64,000 nucleotides of DNA, taken from the NCBI GenBank assembly GCA_027579435.1, contig JANBPK010001201.1, forward strand, positions 51,487 through 115,486, written 5' to 3'. The stretch's first letter is position 1; each line of letters begins with the position of its first letter. Under the pieces are notes generated by a model, which was given only the letters and a program-made list of their open reading frames with translations, was not told where the DNA came from and searched no databases. Source of the DNA: Candolleomyces eurysporus. Its lineage: Eukaryota; Basidiomycota; Agaricomycetes; Agaricales; Psathyrellaceae. This document shows, piece after piece, positions 59,204 through 64,000 of this stretch. Made by a program: the position numbers and the translations under genes.

Positions 59204-62200
59204 ATGTCGCCAACCGCCTCACATTCATATTCAAGCCCTCCCCATTCATCAACATCGCGATGGAAAGGCAAGGGAAGGGCCGACGTCGAGCCGAGGGCGC
59301 CAGTGTCCGAGGGGAGTGGAGGGAACGATGGCGTCGTGTTGCCGATGCAGATGGTTGGAGATGGGGTCTACAATGTGTGAGTGTCTCCTCGTTCTCAGTC
59401 TCCCCTCCTCCCCTTCATATTCGACCCATACTCATGCACTTTTTTGCAGCGCCTATGTCCTCCAGGTCGCAGTCGGACGCTCGAATCAACGTACGTTCTC
59501 ATTGCAGGTGGACACCGGTTCATCCGACCTCGTACGTCGTTCAATCCCTTGCCATATTCCCTCTCACTCATCCGCTCCCGCAGTGGATCGCCGCCTCCTC
59601 ATGCACCACCACCTCCTGCTCGCGCTCCGGAAATATATACAACCCTTCATCAAGCGGCGCCAACCTTACCGGCGTCGATTTCGAGATTGATTATTTGCAG
59701 GGACATGTCAATGGCCCCGTATATTGGGATAGGGTCGTTATTGGCGGTTATTCGATTGAGAATCAAGCCTTAGGTGAGTGTTTTGAGGTCGCTCTTCGCC
59801 TTTGTTTCCTCCTTCAACCCGCCTCTCATCGCTAACTCTCTACTTCGCTCCTCCAGCCGCCGCTACCCAAGTCGACAACGAGCCCCTCTCGCGAGACTTC
59901 CACGGTCTCCTTGGCCTCGCCCTCCCACTCAACAGTGTCATTGCACAAAACCTACCAGCCGGAACTACGAACGACCCTGATGGAGCGGCGTGGGCGAGTA
60001 ATTTGTTTAGTATTACTCCAGTGGACAATGCGCCCTTGTTGAGGTTTATTGGTGAGTCTTTCGTCTCTTTCAAGGACACTTCATTCGTCGGTTTTGACGT
60101 TCGAGCTCCGAGTCGCCACTAACATATCCTCACGTAGGCATGACACTCGAACGACCAGGCTTCAACGGACGCATACCCTCAGTCATGACAATCGGCCGTC
60201 ACCCGTCCTTCATCACCTCCTCCACCCAATCAGTTACACCCTCTACCATCGGCACCTCTACGTCCGACTCATCCGGAGACGGACGCAATCTCGAAGCCGA
60301 TGTCGAGTACGATACCCTCCTCGCCGAGCGGTCGGGCACGTTATTCTGGAAGACCAGTGTCAGAGAAGTCGTCGTGTACGGGGCCAATGGGGAGAGGTTG
60401 GATGTTGAGCTCGGGAGAGGGGTTATGGGTGGTGGTGAGTGCATTCTTTGTCTTCGATTTTCGATCTCGGTTGAGGGCCGCAGTTTCGCTGTGCTTGGTC
60501 AAACCGCTCTCATCTTTGTTCGTCCTGTCTCATTGTTTTCGAGAGCGAGCCGTTCGGCCGACTCTCCCTCGTTCTTACCGCTTTATTAGATCCCTCCCTA
60601 TTCCTCCCTTTGCTCTTCAGCCCACTGACTCGACCGTTTATAGTGTTCCCAAGCGCCGTCCTGGATACCGGTGTACCCCGCATACTCGCCACCAGCCGGA
60701 TTGCGAATGCAATTTATGGAGCGGTGGGTGTGACTCCTGCGGAGGACGGAATGTGTGAGTCCATTACTTTGTTCGACACTACAGTCCCCTTCCTCTCCCA
60801 TGTAAATCTCCTCGCCGTACTCACAGGGTTTCCGCTCGTTCATAGACTACGTCCCCTGCTCGACCCCTCTCAACTTGACAATTAAACTCGACAACCGAAA
60901 ACCAATATCCATACACCCACTCGACCTCACCGCCGAGCCGCAAGGAGAGCCGCAAGCCTCGTTCTGTATCGGCCTCATCCAATCTGCCGACTCGGCTTTG
61001 GGTAAGTGATGTCTACCTCCCATTTTGAACAACGCATTAAACGTCGGTTCCGCAGGGCGACCAAACTCGATTGGCGATATGATTCTAGGAGTTCCGTTCT
61101 TGAGAAACGTCTATAGCGTAATGGCGTACCAAGACGTCGGAGCAGGCGGGAGCTTCGAGCGCATGCCACCCTTTCCCTCAGGCGACGAAACCACCACTTC
61201 CACCGACGAAGCGCCCTCGACAACGACGACAACTAATACAACGGTGACAACGACCACGACTACGTCAAGTGCGACGACCTCGACGATCGCTTCGTCTGTT
61301 ATCACACCTCGACTCGGTCTGCTGGGCATCACCGATCCTTCTACCGCCTTGGAAGAATTTCGCCAAGTCCGAGTCCTACGACAGCCAATCTCCACAAACT
61401 CGACGAACGGAACGAATCGCAACCCTACCGCTGCTGATTCAGACGGCTCAGGGAAGAGGCTCAGCGTAGGCATCATCGTCCTCATCGCCCTCGCTGGATT
61501 CGTGCTCGTAGCATTTATCGTATTCGGAGCGCGGTGGTGGATGATCAGAAGGCGGTATAAGAAGAATGAACTGAGTGGGAAGACGTCGAATAACCCTTCG
61601 GAAATCTTCAATGATACTGCAGGGGGTAGTGGGTCGAATACGCCGAGGGGACTTGGGTTTGGGTATGGTGGTGGTGCGTCGTTGAGTACGGAAGGTACCA
61701 CCGCGACTGGGAGAGAGAAGTGAATGCAGTTGGATACGCTGGGTATGGGCGGGGGTGGATATGCTATTGCTGCCGCAGTGTCAAAGGAGCAGAGTCGGCA
61801 GAGTCGGATCGAGAGGGAGAAGGTGCTGGCTAGTGAGGAACCTCGGGATGACACGTCGAAGGGGAGGCTTTCAGATGACGCCGACAACGACGAAAACGCA
61901 AAGACCCTGGCGAATTCAAAATCAACTTCGACGTTCCGCTCTGAAAGCGGGAGTGTTGGTGAACAATATATCCGACATTCGCGTATCTCGTGGCCCCCCA
62001 ACAAGACCGATCATCTCCGTCAGGGCAGTGATAGTACGGTGGGGAGTAGTGGTAGCAGTCGCGCTAGGAAGGATACGAGCGGTGCCGGTCTCGACAGGGC
62101 TAGGATGGATAGTTTCGTTCTGCATCTTGTCGAAGGGTCAACGACGACTCTGCAGCAGCCAGAAAGACGGTACCCTCAGCCATTGGATCTTCAGGACAAG

Positions 62201-62639
62201 GACGCAACCCAGGCCCCACCAGGACTGGGTAGCGGCTTGACGGGCGTGGCCCCTGCCCCCCGAAATGACGATGTCGATCGACGGCAATGGGATTCAACTT
62301 TCGACGACGCACCTAGTCAACCCCAGTCCTTGGATGAATACGCTGCTTACGCTTCACCTCTATCAAGTCGTCAACGTCGGAGTCGGAGTAGAAGTCAACC
62401 AAGGAAGTCCCAGGTGGATAGCATGGGGTTGTTTTCGCCGTTGCCTAGTAGCATGCTCGGTGATTTTGGCGATCAACAGGAAGGAGTCNGGGGGGAGTCG
62501 GTCGAGGAAGAACAAGATTAGCGTGGATGGAGTAGAGTTTGTTGGGAGTGTTGGATACCATCCTCATCATCGAAAGGGGACGTTGTCGGGTGCGAATGGT
62601 TGGGGTGAGGAGAGTGGGACTATTGGACAGGCGCTTTGA
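59204..62639 (+). CDS. Membrane-anchored A1 aspartic protease with long cytoplasmic tail
   Basis: Multi-exon. Exon 1 (from 59204) reads MSPTASHSYSS and has no signal peptide, so an upstream exon may be missing. The pepsin-like domain has DTGSS (Asp79, first catalytic Asp) and AVLDTGVPR (second, near residue 320). GLLGLALPLN and the late IGDMILGVPFLRNVYSVM are usual A1 landmarks. A Thr/Ser-rich stalk (about 445-485) is followed by one transmembrane helix (VGIIVLIALAGFVLVAFIVF, about 538-560) and a basic stop-transfer sequence (RRRYKK). An in-frame TGA at 61721 splits the tail; an 84-nt intron (61695-61778, GTACCA...CCGCAG) would remove it in frame. The N at 62489 shifts the frame; without it the tail runs to 62639. 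Plasma-membrane or secretory-pathway location is inferred. Confidence 0.8.
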
Positions 62640-63234
62640 TGTTTTCCTCTTAATTCGTCATTTCTACTCGTGACATTCTCTTATTATCGCAGTCTTTCTT
62701 TACTTGCTTTTGGACATGGAGCGATGGTCTCCCGCATGCTTATTTCACTATCTTTCCCGTCATTTTGATTTAGCTCGCTTGGACTCTATGTACAATTATG
62801 CATCGAAAGTTAGTATCTCGCATCTCTAGTTGAAATTCCCCATTAGTTAGCATTTGCGCCAAAACAAAACCTTGCTTTGTTGTGTACATTAGTTAACGTC
62901 TCGAAACCCCATCTTGAAGTGATTGGGGGCGGTTAAGGGCTGACACAGTTTTTCCCGCTCGGCCGGCTCCTTGGTAATTACGACTCTTGATGTTGCGACG
63001 AGAGCAGCTACAAACACTTGACCACGATAAGGTCAGTGTGAACGTTGTGCACTCGAAAAAATGCTCACTTTATCATGGGAGCAGCTGAGGGAACAGCTCC
63101 GAGAGGGTCTGTTCCTGGGGTAGCCAAATGCACGGGCAAGTGGTCAAAAAGGATCTTCCAGCTTTCCTCGCTAAACCCAGACCGCGTCGAGGTCAAGCTT
63201 TACTCCGTTAACCAGCACCCCGTCTTGGAAGAAT
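62640..63234. other. Gene-free stretch
   Basis: 3' region of the protease gene, T-rich (TCTTTCTTTACTTGCTTTTGG), followed by sequence without a recognisable gene. Confidence 0.45.
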
Positions 63235-63235
63235 G

Positions 63236-63345
63236 CCGCTTAGGGTTAAGAGTGATATTTTTTTGGCGTAGGGTGAGAGTAGGGTTGAGCCATAGGGTGG
63301 GCTAGGGTGAGTGAGGGAGGGATATTGAGGGAGAGCTAGGGTGGG
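63236..63345. repeat. Degenerate telomere-like repeats
   Basis: About 110 bp containing six TAGGGT cores in the same orientation (CTTAGGGTTAAG, GTAGGGTGAG, GTAGGGTTGAG, ATAGGGTGGG, CTAGGGTGAG, CTAGGGTGGG). The fungal telomere unit is TTAGGG. The array is irregular, so it is an interstitial or eroded tract, if telomeric at all. Confidence 0.45.
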
Positions 63346-63439
63346 TGAATTAGAGAGGAAGGGCCAGAGAGGCATTTAATTTACAGACAGATGAGATAGA
63401 CAGACACAGGATAGTGTGATAATAAAAGACAGAACAAAG

Positions 63440-63775
63440 ACTTTGCGATATCTTGACGAGGAAGCGTCCGTTTCCTTCCCTGAAGGCAACATCTGGAAGC
63501 GNTTTTTTGAAAGCTTCCGAACGCGCTCTCATACGTGGTGAACGGCGCGAAAAGTGTAGTCGAAGACTCCCATGTGAGAGATTGCGGAAAAGCGCAATAT
63601 CTCGATGGATAGTGAGCCATTCTTTTCGCCAAAGGCATCGTCCGGAAGCGTTTTTTGAACGCTTTCAAACGCGCACTCATACGTGGTGAACGACGCGAAA
63701 AGTGTAGTCGAAGACTCCCATGTGAGAGATCGCGGAAAAGCGCGATATCTCGATGCATAGTGAGCCGTGGGGTTA
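63440..63775. repeat. Tandem repeat, period about 149 bp
   Basis: Two nearly complete units begin GGAAGCG at 63495 and 63644, sharing the blocks CATACGTGGTGAACG and GCGCGAAAAGTGTAGTCGAAG. A partial, more diverged unit precedes them (GCGATATCTTGACGAGG at 63445). The N at 63502 sits before six T in unit 1; unit 2 has six T and no N. ORFs across it on either strand are repeat by-products. Confidence 0.85.
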
Positions 63776-63852
63776 AGGGGAACTCTAGGGACCAATCCCT
63801 AGAAATTTCCAATCCCTCGACCAATCCCTAGAGCCTTGGCATAGGTGATTAG

Positions 63853-64000
63853 CACCTTGGTGGGACTCGTTGAGCTCCCTCGTAAGTGAATACACCTCAG
63901 TGGGACTCATCGAGCCCCCTCGTAAGTGAATACCATCTCAGTGGGACTCGTCGAGCCCTCTCATAAGTGATTACCATCTTAGTGGGACTCGTCGAGCCCC
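63853..64000. repeat. Minisatellite, unit about 41 bp, open at window end
   Basis: About 3.6 units of GTGGGACTCGTCGAGCCC plus CTCGTAAGTGAATACCATCTCA, with 40-41 bp spacing and a few substitutions per unit. The array continues past 64000. Confidence 0.9.

Noticed and set aside
63853..64000. Possible CRISPR-like repeats
   Set aside because: Units of about 41 bp follow each other without spacers. It is a minisatellite, and the host is a eukaryote.

Overview
The window is nuclear DNA of a basidiomycete fungus, most probably an Agaricomycete. The genes are intron-rich with introns of about 45-100 bp. The families present are typical of that class: short NACHT P-loop NTPases carrying a CHPGTR-type linker before the P-loop, DUF6533-type multi-pass membrane proteins, a heme-thiolate peroxygenase next to an aryl-alcohol-oxidase-like GMC enzyme, and MYND-finger proteins. 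I do not name a genus. Gene models were spliced by hand, and exon sums were checked for reading-frame consistency where stated.

Region 1 (0-26 kb) is an array of NACHT (NLR-like) paralogues. In order: fragment A (+), pseudogene B (+), intact C (+), intact D (+), then on the minus strand E and F. C, D and E share the same 85-nt first exon, one short intron and one long exon of about 1.96 kb; F matches except for one extra base in exon 1. The P-loop half is nearly identical between copies, while the last 180-200 residues have diverged. An intact Rho1 GTPase gene (12.4-13.6 kb, minus) lies tail-to-tail with D. The duplications that built the array carried Rho1 pieces along: a 3' piece after C, and an exon-3 piece fused directly to NACHT fragment A. 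Two DUF6533 membrane-protein genes lie beside the two minus-strand NACHT genes.

Region 2 (28-43 kb) holds an F-box-like gene, a secreted Lys/Arg-rich protein whose C-terminal domain I read as an RNase Sa/barnase-like ribonuclease, a decayed MYND-finger gene, a second secreted Lys/Arg-rich protein without that domain, an unrecognised single-exon gene, an omega-like glutathione transferase with a broken partial copy, and a head-to-head pair of cyclin-like genes (one intact, one broken).

Region 3 (43.8-53.2 kb) has an unspecific peroxygenase and an aryl-alcohol-oxidase-like GMC oxidoreductase, both secreted and both on the minus strand. Between them lies the second ribonuclease-like gene, which came by a segmental duplication of the 29.9-32.3 kb region together with promoter and decayed MYND remnant.

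Region 4 (56.2-62.6 kb) has an ASCC1/AKAP7-type 2H phosphoesterase with an RGG-rich N-terminus, and a membrane-anchored A1 aspartic protease with a long cytoplasmic tail. The last 0.8 kb is repetitive: degenerate TAGGGT cores, a 149-bp tandem repeat and a 41-bp minisatellite running off the window, possibly subtelomeric.

All ten N characters are single. At five of them a reading frame or a sister repeat allows a test, and in every case deleting the N gives the expected sequence. They therefore look like spurious extra bases, mostly beside homopolymers, rather than unknown residues.
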